A DNA stretch of 64,000 nt from an uncultured Treponema sp. (GCF_945873775.1 NZ_CAMCEC010000010.1:26282-90281), one strand, 5' to 3'. Shown: positions 1 through 8,799, numbered from the stretch's first letter. Notes: a model not told the origin generated them from the letters alone. Made by a program: numbers and translations.

Positions 1-350
1 GCAACTTTCATTCCGTCTTCATCAGAAAAATCTTCTTTTGCATAAATTGCATCAATGTCTTTTTCAAGCTGATAAAGTTTCGGATAGCCCATTTTTACTG
101 TTTCTTTTACCGAATATCCGTCATATTTAAAGTGATCCTGGCTCAAAACCGACATACGCTCGCCGGGAGTAATTGTAATTGTTCCCGTGTCATGCTCGAT
201 TTCACCGGAAAGAATTTTTAAGAAAGTTGACTTGCCTGCTCCGTTCGCACCGATAATTCCGTAGCAGTTTCCTTTCATAAATTTTATGTTCACGTCTTTG
301 AACAAAGGTTTTTCACTGAATTTTAGGCTTACGTCTGTTACTGTAATCAA
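1..350 (-). CDS. ABC-F family ATPase, N-terminal part (runs off window)
   Basis: The visible 116 codons start at a TTG preceded by GGAG and encode the first ATP-binding domain of an ABC-F (ribosome-associated, soluble) ATPase. Walker A reads GANGAGKST at about residues 33-41, and a LSQDHF stretch follows at about residue 70, as in YbiT-type members. The ABC-F family (EttA, Uup, YbiT) acts on ribosomes rather than in membrane transport; which subfamily this is cannot be settled from one partial domain. The gene follows the DEAD-box helicase gene by 15 bases on the same strand, so the two may be cotranscribed. The 3' end lies outside the window. Confidence 0.85.
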   Translation of the reverse strand, partial: MITVTDVSLKFSEKPLFKDVNIKFMKGNCYGIIGANGAGKSTFLKILSGEIEHDTGTITITPGERMSVLSQDHFKYDGYSVKETVKMGYPKLYQLEKDIDAIYAKEDFSDEDGMKV

Positions 351-365
351 TTTTTTTTCTCCGAT

Positions 366-1970
366 TTATTTTTTTCCAAAGAAGGATTTTATTCTAGCAA
401 ACACGCTTTTTTTCTGAGGCGATTTTTTAGATTCCACAGGCTTTGAAGAATAATTCTTTTTGCCCGAAGAATTTTTTTGCGTTGAAGGATTTTTCTTTGC
501 GCCGTTTTGTTTTTTTGCAGAAACTTTCTGCTTGTTAGAAGATGAACCAGAAGCAAAAGAGGCATATTTTTCCTTGTAAATTTTCATGCGTTCTTCTGTT
601 GACATTTTGGCAAGCTTATCTTCATCAATATAAACACGCCTGTCGCGCTTGTATTCTTTTTTAGCTTCTTCGTTGCGTGAAGAATAACGTCCGCTTCCTT
701 TTTTTGAAGAGCGACTTCTGCCTGAGCTGCCATTTTTTCTATTGTATTCAGCTGCACGGCGGCGGCCAAATTCGCTTTTATCATTGTAATCTTCGTGGTA
801 GCTGTCAAGCTTTATATATACGCCTGCGCTTTTATCTTCTGCAAACATGGATTCATCTGCGACACAGCTAGGAATATTTTTTTCTATATAACGCTCGATT
901 GGCGGCAAAGAATAAACGTCCTGCTCGCTGCAAAATGTAAATGCCTTTCCTGATTTTCCGGCGCGAGCAGTTCTTCCAATTCGATGCACGTAGTTTTCAG
1001 CCTCATTCGGCAAATCGTAGTTTATAACCATTGCAAGGTCGTTCACATCAATTCCGCGGGCAGCAACATCTGTAGCAACAAGACATTTTATAGCTCCAGC
1101 TTTAAATTTATCCATTATGGCAAGACGCTTTTTCTGCGGAAGATCTCCAATTATGAATTCGCTTTCAAATCCGTTCATTCTAAGGCGTTTTGCAACAATT
1201 TCGCAGCTTTTTTTTGTGTTGCAGAAAACAATCAGGCTTTCAGGTTTTTCACGCGAAATAATTCCAAGCAAAAGTTTCATCTTGTCATCACTTGAAACAT
1301 GGAAAAGTTCCTGAGCAATTTCGTCAACAGTTATATTTTCCGCGGCAATCGTAATTTCCGCCGGATTGCGCGTATATTCCCAGGCAAGATTTTTTACATA
1401 AGAATTCAAAGTCGCGCTAAAAAGCATTGTCTGCCTCTGCTCGCTTGAAGGCAAAACTTTTATAAGCGTTCTTAAATCCGGGTAAAATCCCATGTCAAAC
1501 ATTCTGTCGGCTTCGTCAATCACAAGAAAAGCAACAGAACTCAAGTCCATCTGGTTTCCGTGGTTCAAGTCGATTACACGGCCAGGAGTTCCAATCATGA
1601 TGTCTACGCCTTTTTTTAAAGACGCAACCTGCTTGTCATAACCAACGCCGCCATAAAAACTCGCGCATTTAAGAGAAGTGAACTTTGCAAGTTTCTGAGC
1701 TTCTTCCTGAACTTGAACAGCAAGCTCTCTTGTAGGAACCATGATTAAAGCCTTTTTTCCAGCCGACTCTCCGCATGTCAAAAGCTCCTGAATAACGCTT
1801 GTTAAATACGCCGCAGTTTTTCCAGTTCCTGTCTGCGACTGAACATACAAATCCCTTCCTTCCAAAGAAGACTTTAAAACCTGCTCCTGAACCGGCGTAC
1901 AATCCACGTAGCCTGCACCTTCAATTCCCTGCAAAAGGCTCTCGTGTAAAGAAAATTCTGTAAATTTCAT
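366..1970 (-). CDS. DEAD-box ATP-dependent RNA helicase
   Basis: A 534-residue RhlE/RhlB/CshA-like RNA helicase, expected to unwind structured RNA in ribosome assembly or mRNA turnover. All core motifs are visible: a Q-motif (TPVQ), motif I SQTGTGKT, PTRELA, the DEAD box in VIDEADRMFDMGF, SAT, and HRIGRTARAG, all within the first 370 residues. The last 150 residues are a Lys/Ser/Arg-rich, low-complexity basic tail, as in helicases that use the tail to hold RNA. The ATG start has AGGA seven bases upstream. The exact paralogue name cannot be assigned from sequence reading alone. Confidence 0.93.
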   Translation of the reverse strand: MKFTEFSLHESLLQGIEGAGYVDCTPVQEQVLKSSLEGRDLYVQSQTGTGKTAAYLTSVIQELLTCGESAGKKALIMVPTRELAVQVQEEAQKLAKFTSLKCASFYGGVGYDKQVASLKKGVDIMIGTPGRVIDLNHGNQMDLSSVAFLVIDEADRMFDMGFYPDLRTLIKVLPSSEQRQTMLFSATLNSYVKNLAWEYTRNPAEITIAAENITVDEIAQELFHVSSDDKMKLLLGIISREKPESLIVFCNTKKSCEIVAKRLRMNGFESEFIIGDLPQKKRLAIMDKFKAGAIKCLVATDVAARGIDVNDLAMVINYDLPNEAENYVHRIGRTARAGKSGKAFTFCSEQDVYSLPPIERYIEKNIPSCVADESMFAEDKSAGVYIKLDSYHEDYNDKSEFGRRRAAEYNRKNGSSGRSRSSKKGSGRYSSRNEEAKKEYKRDRRVYIDEDKLAKMSTEERMKIYKEKYASFASGSSSNKQKVSAKKQNGAKKNPSTQKNSSGKKNYSSKPVESKKSPQKKSVFARIKSFFGKK

Positions 1971-2105
1971 TGCTAAATCCTAAAAATATAATTGCATATT
2001 TTCGATAAAAGTAAATTTCTTTCTATATTATAAATATTTAAATAAGTATACAAGTTTTTTCAGATAGTATCAATTGAAATAAGATAAATGAATTTTTATT
2101 CACAC

Positions 2106-2138
2106 AAAAAATCCCGAGGAAAATTCCCCGGGAAAAAC
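2106..2138 (-). terminator. Rho-independent terminator
   Basis: On the minus strand a 9-bp stem (CCCGGGGAA with TTCCTCGGG, one G-T wobble) is followed by a run of T. It lies just downstream of the dead lipoprotein gene and would end its transcript before the helicase gene. Confidence 0.75.
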
Positions 2139-2155
2139 ATTGTTCACTTCTAAAT

Positions 2156-2410
2156 TTAGATTTTATTATCTGCCATTTTCGGAACCGCAAACTTTACGTT
2201 CAACTGTTCTGCAATTTCTTCTGCAGATGATTAATGAATCGGATTCGCCAGCCATACAGTCTGTTTTCCAAGGGATTTATCTGCCGTTTTATTTTTTCCA
2301 GAGCAGCCGGCAAGGGTCATCATAAATATTGAAATCCCTTTTTCTGACATTTGAGCAAATAATGGTAATGCAAAAATCAAGAGACAAAAATTAATAACAA
2401 ATCGCTTCAT
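2156..2410 (-). pseudogene. Degraded small lipoprotein gene (in-frame stop)
   Basis: Reading from the ATG gives a Sec leader-like start (MKRFVINFCLLIFALPLFAQ), then an internal stretch with a lipobox-like LAGCSG, then VWLANPIH and an in-frame TAA. Beyond the stop the same frame continues convincingly (SSAEEIAEQLNVKFAVPKM) to a second TAA followed by the terminator. The NP...AEEIAEQL pattern is reminiscent of DUF4367-type lipoproteins, but this is only a resemblance. The two leader-like segments suggest that coding sequence was also joined or rearranged at the 5' end. Most likely a decayed gene rather than a translated one. Confidence 0.6.
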
Positions 2411-2433
2411 ATAACCCCTCTATAAGTCAATCA

Positions 2434-2900
2434 TCAAAAGTCTCCCATCCAAGTGGCGTCTGCTTTTTCGTATTTTTCTTTTCTTGGAAGATAATCCTTT
2501 TCAATCTGGCGTTTTGCTTTCTTCAGTTTTTTTTACGTCTTTTGAATCTTCGTCATCAAGGCCATTTATTTCGGCGAGTTTTCTATTGATCCGCTCGGCA
2601 ACGGCTTTGATTTCCTCACTTGTTACTGGAGTATCTACCTGTAAGTTTTCTTCTACAACCCGATGGATATAATAGTAGCGTTCCTGAAGATTTTTTTACT
2701 TTGCTGAAAATTGCTATATGATGAGAAAAAGGAACTTTGAAAAAATCTTCTACAGGAAAGTCTGCAAGATTGATTCCTGAAATCTTAAAATCCGAAATTG
2801 GAATTATTGCTGTTAATTCGGTAGACGCTGCTAATGAATTTGAAGATTGTAAAATTGCTGTTTTTATTGCTTCTACTGCTGTGATTAGTTCTTGATTCAT
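2434..2900 (-). pseudogene. Chimeric remnant: DUF1016-like N-terminus joined to transposase-like fragment, two frameshifts
   Basis: The ORF opens two bases after the stop of the upstream AlbA_2 gene, with GGAG before ATG. It begins MNQELITAVEAIKTAIL, the N-terminus seen in YhcG/DUF1016-type nuclease proteins of treponemes, and reaches VPFSHHIAIFSKVK. At an A7 tract the frame breaks, but another frame continues the sense (ERYYYIHRVVEENLQVD). It then runs into TSEEIKAVAERINRKLAEI, which looks like an IS1182-type transposase. At an A8 tract the frame breaks again and resumes as KAKRQIEKDYLPRKEKYEK up to TGA. The middle of both parents is missing. Family assignments are from memory of motifs. Confidence 0.55.
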
Positions 2901-2901
2901 T

Positions 2902-4242
2902 TTATTCTCCATTCTCTACAATCTCCCAGTGTCCAGACTTGTCCGAACCGATACGCTGAATCGCGCCGATTTCCACTAATTTTGCCAAAGCTCGTGTTAC
3001 CGTGGCCCGTGACATTCCGATTTTTTCAGCAATCTTTTCTTTTGATAAATTAGGATTATCAGCAATAACGGCAAGAACCAATTTTACAGGCTCATTTGCC
3101 TTGAACATCATCATAATATCATTGGGATGAACCGTATATTCAGGCTCGGCAATTCCGTATTCCTTACAAAGATTGCAAATCTTTTCTATGCCACGGCCCC
3201 AGCTTTCTATAAAGCCCGCTCTAAAGAATGTATTTGCAATATCCGGGTTATGGGGAAGCGAACGATGTTTTTGCATTAAAGTGTCGGCTGTCCAATTGGC
3301 AGGAAAAACACAGTCATTGCTGATATAAAGCTTATCCTTGTAAACACTGATTTGCACAGGCACGCCAACAGAAAAATCCTGATGAATGAGCGCGTTGAAC
3401 ACCGCTTCTCGCACGGCATCTTTAGGGAATGGATAATGCTCAATTCGAGTTATGTTGTCATAAGAGATTTCTGCAGTCAGATATTTTGTATAAAGCAAAT
3501 CTATAACGCGGTCTGCCTGAATCATAAGAGAACCATGAACTTCATCCTGATAGCGCAAGTCTGCGTCAGTTTCAAAAAAACCGATTTTTACAAATGAACC
3601 TGTTATCCATTTTTCCGGATTTCGATGAAATAGCAAAACCGCTGCACGCTTAAGCAAAGTCCCGTCAAGAAGATTCAATTTCTCAAGCAAATCCTGATTT
3701 GAGAGTTTCAAGTCATCCTTACTCATTCTTCCGCTACGGATTGCTTCACGGTGAAAAATATCAAAGCTTTCTTTATCAAGGTCTTCAACGCTCACATTTT
3801 CAAGCGGAACAGAATCCCAATTTTTGCCAGTCTTACGCAGAAGAAAATTAGTCAGCGCAGAACCTTGCAAAAGTTGTTTTGTGCTTCCAGTTCTATAATG
3901 ATACTCACCCTTGTAATTCACAGGATAAGGATTTTCTTCAACAGTGATTTTTATAACATCAAGTCCGTTCTCAGTAATCAAATCCACATCAACAATCAAT
4001 CCAAGAGCATCACGAACTTTATTCGGAATATCTTCCATAAGCCTCTTTGAATCACCAACGCCACAAACAGAGCCGTCATCACGCTTACCAATATAAAGCA
4101 CACCACCCTGCGCATTTGGAAAACGTCGCAATCCGCTTCGCGTCTTGCTAAACGAGTTTTGACAAGCAAAACTCGCGCAAATCCATTTGAGATATTCATC
4201 ACGCCAACTTTCTTTGTATTCGATTAACTGGGATTCGGACAT
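2902..4242 (-). CDS. AlbA_2 (Schlafen-type) ATP-binding regulator, RecG-like
   Basis: A 446-residue protein of the putative transcriptional regulator / RecG-like family. It has an AlbA_2 domain (residues 1-150, IEYKESWRDEYLKWIC ... NAQGGVLYIG), a GHKL-type ATP-binding C-terminal half (AVREAVFNALIHQDFS, and WGRGIEKI near residue 350), and a C-terminal winged helix (SKEKIAEKIGMSRATVTRALAKL). Such genes are common in accessory regions and have been found in some defence loci; the cellular role is not established. Between residues 23 and 43 the domain carries about 17 extra residues encoded by a palindromic insertion (separate entry). GGAG precedes the ATG. The first 150 bases upstream are the attC-like repeat. 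Confidence 0.85.
   Translation of the reverse strand: MSESQLIEYKESWRDEYLKWICASFACQNSFSKTRSGLRRFPNAQGGVLYIGKRDDGSVCGVGDSKRLMEDIPNKVRDALGLIVDVDLITENGLDVIKITVEENPYPVNYKGEYHYRTGSTKQLLQGSALTNFLLRKTGKNWDSVPLENVSVEDLDKESFDIFHREAIRSGRMSKDDLKLSNQDLLEKLNLLDGTLLKRAAVLLFHRNPEKWITGSFVKIGFFETDADLRYQDEVHGSLMIQADRVIDLLYTKYLTAEISYDNITRIEHYPFPKDAVREAVFNALIHQDFSVGVPVQISVYKDKLYISNDCVFPANWTADTLMQKHRSLPHNPDIANTFFRAGFIESWGRGIEKICNLCKEYGIAEPEYTVHPNDIMMMFKANEPVKLVLAVIADNPNLSKEKIAEKIGMSRATVTRALAKLVEIGAIQRIGSDKSGHWEIVENGE
4117..4173 (-). repeat. In-frame palindromic insertion inside the AlbA_2 gene
   Basis: Homologues read W-I-C-(A/G)-F-A-N-A-Q-G-G here; this gene has 19 residues where two are expected, an insertion of about 51 bp that keeps the frame. 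The DNA contains a perfect inverted repeat, CGAGTTTTG (4153-4161) and CAAAACTCG (4167-4175), with a 5-base loop, plus a GC-richer arm. It encodes a polar Ser/Arg/Cys-rich stretch. The expected sequence is from memory of the family. Confidence 0.6.
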
Positions 4243-4257
4243 TAATTTCTCCTTTTT

Positions 4258-4381
4258 TGGGGCGTTCCCTACCTTTCGGCAGGTCGGGCTTTTCGCACTT
4301 CCGCTATCGCTCCATTCCTACGCTCACTCTGTTCGCTTCGGAACGCCTTTGGCGGTGCTACAATCCCTAACGTTATATAAC
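4258..4381 (-). repeat. Structured intergenic repeat, attC-like
   Basis: A GC-rich island in AT-rich surroundings. Outer arms GGCGTTCC (4261-4268) and GGAACGCC (4340-4347) are perfect inverted repeats 71 bases apart. Within and beside them are smaller hairpins: CGCC-TTT-GGCG (4344-4354), and CCTGCC-GAAA-GGTAGG on the minus strand. The outer edge is CTAACGTTATATAAC. Imperfect palindrome, position between two short accessory genes and a TAAC/GTTA core make it look like an integron attC site; T. denticola is known to carry a chromosomal integron. No integrase gene is in this window, so the class is inferred. Confidence 0.5.
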
Positions 4382-4385
4382 CTTT

Positions 4386-4448
4386 TTACCTATCCTTTAA
4401 AATTGCTGTTTTTATTGCTTCTACGGCTGTTATAAGTTCTTGGTTCAT
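4386..4448 (-). pseudogene. 20-codon stub of a second DUF1016-like gene
   Basis: Encodes MNQELITAVEAIKTAIL followed by KDR and a stop. The first 17 codons match the start of the gene at 2900 with only four base differences, all at silent third positions; similarity ends abruptly after the Leu codon. The coding sequence is cut just before the attC-like repeat. It follows hamB by 42 bases and would be at the tail of the defence transcript. Confidence 0.6.
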
Positions 4449-4490
4449 TTATTCCTCTTTATATTTTATAAAGCTTTTCTAAAATAGTAT

Positions 4491-7400
4491 TTAAAAAAAT
4501 GATACATTAACAGATATATTGATTATATTATAATCTTCATTTTGAACATAACTCATACTTAATACGATTGTCTCATATTTTGTATTATTTAAATCCATTT
4601 CCGTTGCCATATACTTTGCATTTTCTCTTGGAATATAACCTAAAATACATTCATTATATGCAACAAAAATAGCAAAAGGATCATATTTATTGTCTTTATC
4701 TCTTATTAGTGTAAGTTTATCTCCAATAGCAACATGTTTAGAATTCTTTTTCCATTGTTCATCGTATTTTGTTCCAACAATACTGACTGTAAAATTTCTT
4801 TGATCATATGTGTTGTTTTTTGGTGTTAAATTAAATGAAACATCCAAAATATTTTCTTTTTCAAATGAAGATAAATGCATTTTATCTATTTCAAATTTTG
4901 TTAAATTAGCAAGCCATGTAATAAAATCTTTATCAGTTGTTTTATGACTTTCATTTGCCAAATAAATTGCTGTTTCCCGATTTTTAATGCCACATTCTCT
5001 AGCGACACATGACATTCGATTATTTAATCCATATTTCAAAAATGTTGGTATAGAACGTATTTTCTCAGGAATATCAAAATAGTCCTTTTCAAAAAGGTAA
5101 GCAATCAGAATAATAAATGCATTACAAATCCAAGGAAAAAGATAAAAAAGACCTCTTGCTAATAAAACATAGAAATATTTAAAATCAGTTTTAATTTCCA
5201 AATTCCATAAAGAGTAAATCTCGCCAACACTTCCATTATTAATCCATAAATTAATAATATTTTTATAATTATGCCAAGAATAATCTGTAATTAAAGACAT
5301 CAATTTATCATCGTTTAATACATTTAATTCATTTTCAGTAATTAAATTTAAGAAAATATCAATAAATTTGCTAATATCGTCAGTTTCGATAATGTCATTT
5401 ATCAATTCTTTTTGTTCATTTATAAATTTAATAATAATTTCATTATCATGTAAATTTAAACCATTTTTTCCAAATTCTTTTAATTCTTCCAGATTTGCAT
5501 CCTGTTCTTTCAATGAAGAAATTGCTTTATGAAAAGATGCATGGATTTTTGAAATATCTTCCTCATTTGATTGAATCTTAAATAAACCGTTATCAATAAT
5601 ATTATTGATAAATTCTTCATCATTCTCGAATACTTCTTCGGTTATCATATCTAAAAGGAAAGTTTCTAATATATCCAAAACTAATGAATCTAAAACAGAT
5701 TCAGAAAGTCTTAATTCTAAAGCATAGGATAATAGACTTTGTGATTTTTCTATATTATTTTTATTAACAAAATCATTATAATGGTTCATATCCGCTGAAG
5801 AATTAACAACAAAAATTACGTTTCCTTCGGTTTCTTTTTCAGCTCGTCCGGAGCGGCCTATAATATTCCAAAAATCACGATATAGAATATTATCCAGACC
5901 ATTCCCAGGTGTATACCCAATGGAAATGTCATAAAATATTATATTCTTTATAGGAAAATTTACACCTTGACCAACGGTATTCGTGCACAACAAGATTTTC
6001 AATTTTTGGCTTTTATAATCTTTTTCAACGGCAGCCCGAACTTGTTCTGGCATATCCCCATAATGTACTCCGATTCCATACAAAATTGATTCTGTAATAG
6101 GATGATTTTCTCCATACCATTCCTTACTATAGAAATATGATTCTTTATTTGTGTCTGGAATTAAATGTTCTACACCATCAGGATTTTTTTTGAATATTAA
6201 TTTGTATCTTGCCATTACAGATTCTATACGTTGTACCTGTCCACAGAAGATTAATGTATTTCCTGATTCTGAAAATTTAATTCCTAAAACAGCAGCTGTT
6301 TCTGGTTTTTTATTTACAGAATTAATTCCATATTCATTACCAATTAAAAAATATGGGACAAATGCATTTTGTTCTGCACCAACAACTTCATCATCTGTTT
6401 TTACATTTGAAAATTGAATTTGTCCATTCTTTTTTCCATCTTGTCCTGTCGTCCATTCAAAATATCCAATATTCTTCCGAGTAGGTTCCCATTCTTCTTG
6501 GACACTGGAATCATTAAATAATTTGGAGCGTAAAACATTATCTTTATTATTAGAAAGCCATTGTGCATATTCAGAAGCATTTATTGGAGGCATAACTGCT
6601 GAAATAAAAAGTGTTTTTATTTCAGGATATTTTATTTTTAATTTTATGAGTAATAATTCTGTTAATGCAGCTCTTGAATTTAAATCACCTACTATATGCC
6701 CTTCGTCAACAACAACTGCACCGATATTATCAAAAACCTCAGGTGACATTCTCAAAATATAATCTGCTTTTTCTGGAGTGAGAATAAAAACATCTGTATC
6801 ATCAAATACAGAATCAAACATTGGCTCATATTCATAGCTGCCAGTTGACGAAGAAACTTTATATCCAAGATATGAAAAATATTTTCCTAACTCTGACACC
6901 TTTTCAGATGCTAAAGCTCTAAAAGGTGATATATATAATATTTTTTTCTTATAGTTTATAAGATATTTTAATACAAATAATTCTGCTATAAATGTTTTAC
7001 CAGCGCTTGTAGGCATTTGTACAACAAAGCTTTCATCTTTTGACAATAATCCATCATCAATAGCACGTATTTGGGATGTCCAAAATTCAAATATTGATTT
7101 TTTATCGGTAACTTCTTTTATCTTGTTGTAAGATTCATAATAATCATTTGCTAAAAGTTTTATATACTTATTCCAAATAATATTTCCATCGGTAATATCT
7201 TTTAATTTTAAATATATAGAACGATTTTCATACATTTTTATTCGAATCTTAAACAATAGAATTAATTGGGAAATATAAATATTACCTGCATTCAAATATA
7301 ATTCGTAAGACTCATTGAAAAGAGGAAAATAATTATTTTCCTCTAAATTAAGTATTTGATTTGTCCATAATTCAAATGCGCATAAAAGAGTTGAAAAAGG

Positions 7401-7922
7401 TTCTGAATTTGACGAGTCATGTTTTTTTGATAAGATTAACTGTCTAATTAATGGAATCTTTTTTAATAAAGCATTTTGAATTATTTGAATGATATAATTA
7501 TCTTCTGTAAGATCTATATCTAAATCTGAACTTAATTGATACTCATTAATTTTTTTTGCAATGCAATATGCATTTGCCTGATATCCAGAAATATCATAAC
7601 AAAGAGCAGATAGAATCCTTAAAAAATCAACATCAAACTGACTAGAACTTTCTTCAATCTCAGATATATTTTCCAAATTATTTGCAATTTTATATAACGA
7701 TTTTAAAGCTATTTTCGAATTTGTATCATTTTCTAAAATAAAACAACTCGAAGAAATAGCAATCAAACTTTTTCGCCATAAGTAATCAAGTTTATAGTTT
7801 TTGTTAAAATCTGCTTTTAACTTATCTGCAAGTAATTGTTTTGAATAATTTTTGAATTTACTGTCATTTTCTAGACTAGATAATCTAGATTCAGATTTAA
7901 GGATAAACTCTTCTTTTGTCAT
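4491..7922 (-). CDS. hamB: Hachiman defence helicase HamB with C-terminal HIRAN domain
   Basis: A 1143-residue superfamily 2 (Ski2/HelQ-like) helicase. Motif I is QMPTSAGKT at about residue 304, motif Ia SPFRALASEK, motif II VVDEGH at about 405, motif III SAVMPP, motif V NTVGQGVNFP at about 650 and motif VI IGRSGRAE at about 690. The first 270 residues are helical with no recognised domain. The last 110 residues carry a HIRAN-type signature (VAIGDKLTLIRDKDNKYDPF, then ILGYIPRENAKYMATEM), a fold that binds DNA ends. In Hachiman, HamB senses altered DNA and releases the HamA nuclease (established for characterised systems). The ATG overlaps the hamA stop by four bases (ATGA). The gene is visibly more AT-rich than the chromosome around it. 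Confidence 0.85.
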   Translation of the reverse strand: MTKEEFILKSESRLSSLENDSKFKNYSKQLLADKLKADFNKNYKLDYLWRKSLIAISSSCFILENDTNSKIALKSLYKIANNLENISEIEESSSQFDVDFLRILSALCYDISGYQANAYCIAKKINEYQLSSDLDIDLTEDNYIIQIIQNALLKKIPLIRQLILSKKHDSSNSEPFSTLLCAFELWTNQILNLEENNYFPLFNESYELYLNAGNIYISQLILLFKIRIKMYENRSIYLKLKDITDGNIIWNKYIKLLANDYYESYNKIKEVTDKKSIFEFWTSQIRAIDDGLLSKDESFVVQMPTSAGKTFIAELFVLKYLINYKKKILYISPFRALASEKVSELGKYFSYLGYKVSSSTGSYEYEPMFDSVFDDTDVFILTPEKADYILRMSPEVFDNIGAVVVDEGHIVGDLNSRAALTELLLIKLKIKYPEIKTLFISAVMPPINASEYAQWLSNNKDNVLRSKLFNDSSVQEEWEPTRKNIGYFEWTTGQDGKKNGQIQFSNVKTDDEVVGAEQNAFVPYFLIGNEYGINSVNKKPETAAVLGIKFSESGNTLIFCGQVQRIESVMARYKLIFKKNPDGVEHLIPDTNKESYFYSKEWYGENHPITESILYGIGVHYGDMPEQVRAAVEKDYKSQKLKILLCTNTVGQGVNFPIKNIIFYDISIGYTPGNGLDNILYRDFWNIIGRSGRAEKETEGNVIFVVNSSADMNHYNDFVNKNNIEKSQSLLSYALELRLSESVLDSLVLDILETFLLDMITEEVFENDEEFINNIIDNGLFKIQSNEEDISKIHASFHKAISSLKEQDANLEELKEFGKNGLNLHDNEIIIKFINEQKELINDIIETDDISKFIDIFLNLITENELNVLNDDKLMSLITDYSWHNYKNIINLWINNGSVGEIYSLWNLEIKTDFKYFYVLLARGLFYLFPWICNAFIILIAYLFEKDYFDIPEKIRSIPTFLKYGLNNRMSCVARECGIKNRETAIYLANESHKTTDKDFITWLANLTKFEIDKMHLSSFEKENILDVSFNLTPKNNTYDQRNFTVSIVGTKYDEQWKKNSKHVAIGDKLTLIRDKDNKYDPFAIFVAYNECILGYIPRENAKYMATEMDLNNTKYETIVLSMSYVQNEDYNIINISVNVSFF

Positions 7923-8785
7923 AGTGAATTTTCCTCTATAAATACAGCACCATGTTCAACAATCGTATTCCAGGTTTCTGTCATTAATTGTTTTATTGAA
8001 TCAATAAAAATAAAAGTAACTTTTAATGGATTAATTGTTTTAGGATAACTATTGAGAGCTGTTAATAATGATTTATAATCTTTTGACAAATTCTTAGAAT
8101 CAGTAATAATAAATACCTCATATGATTTATTTACAGATTTTACCCCGTCAACTAAATCTGAAAATAAATCACTTATATCTTCATCACCTGTGGCATGATA
8201 AAATCTACTCATATAGTCTAAAATTGATTCTTTATCAGAAAGCATATCTTTTTCTAACGACTTATAAGCAATCACACTTATATATTCTTTTTCAATAATC
8301 TCATCATCACCAATCTTCTTTCTTGAAACTTCTTCTTTATTTAAGCAGTTTTCTCTAGTTTTAACTTCATAATAACAAATTTCACTTGGTTCTTCTAAAG
8401 AATCAAATGAAACAATATCTGTTCCAAAAACAGATTTATCTTTATTAAATTTCCATTGTAATTTATTAAACGTTTTTTTATTGTCAACAAATTGTATTAC
8501 TAATGAAGCAAAGATTTCACCAAAATCTCCATATCTAGTTGCTAAATCAAAATTTGTAATTTCATCAGGAATAACTTTTTTACGAATATAATCTTCCAAA
8601 CCTGCTCTATCAAGATTTCTTCTTTTTCTTTGTAAATAACTTGGTTCACGATATTCACGAATAATAGATTTCTGTAATTCATTAATTAATGTATCATCTT
8701 TATCACAGTCCTCAGTTATGCGAATAAATTGGAAATCATATGTTTGAGAATCATTTTCTTTAATTGAAAAATATCGCTCTATCAT
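7919..8785 (-). CDS. hamA: Hachiman defence nuclease HamA (DUF1837)
   Basis: A 288-residue HamA/DUF1837 protein. The PD-(D/E)xK-type core is intact: RYGDFGEIFASLVIQ (E90), GTDIVSF (D123) and YYEVKTR (E140, K142). In characterised Hachiman systems HamA is a DNA-degrading effector held inactive by HamB. The pairing with a large helicase translated by stop-start overlap is the classical two-gene order hamA-hamB. AAGGA lies before the ATG and includes the stop region of the upstream methylase gene 14 bases away, so the pair is fused to the R-M transcript. Base composition is AT-rich like hamB. Confidence 0.85.
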   Translation of the reverse strand: MIERYFSIKENDSQTYDFQFIRITEDCDKDDTLINELQKSIIREYREPSYLQRKRRNLDRAGLEDYIRKKVIPDEITNFDLATRYGDFGEIFASLVIQFVDNKKTFNKLQWKFNKDKSVFGTDIVSFDSLEEPSEICYYEVKTRENCLNKEEVSRKKIGDDEIIEKEYISVIAYKSLEKDMLSDKESILDYMSRFYHATGDEDISDLFSDLVDGVKSVNKSYEVFIITDSKNLSKDYKSLLTALNSYPKTINPLKVTFIFIDSIKQLMTETWNTIVEHGAVFIEENSL

Positions 8786-8799
8786 ATAAGTTTTTTTCC

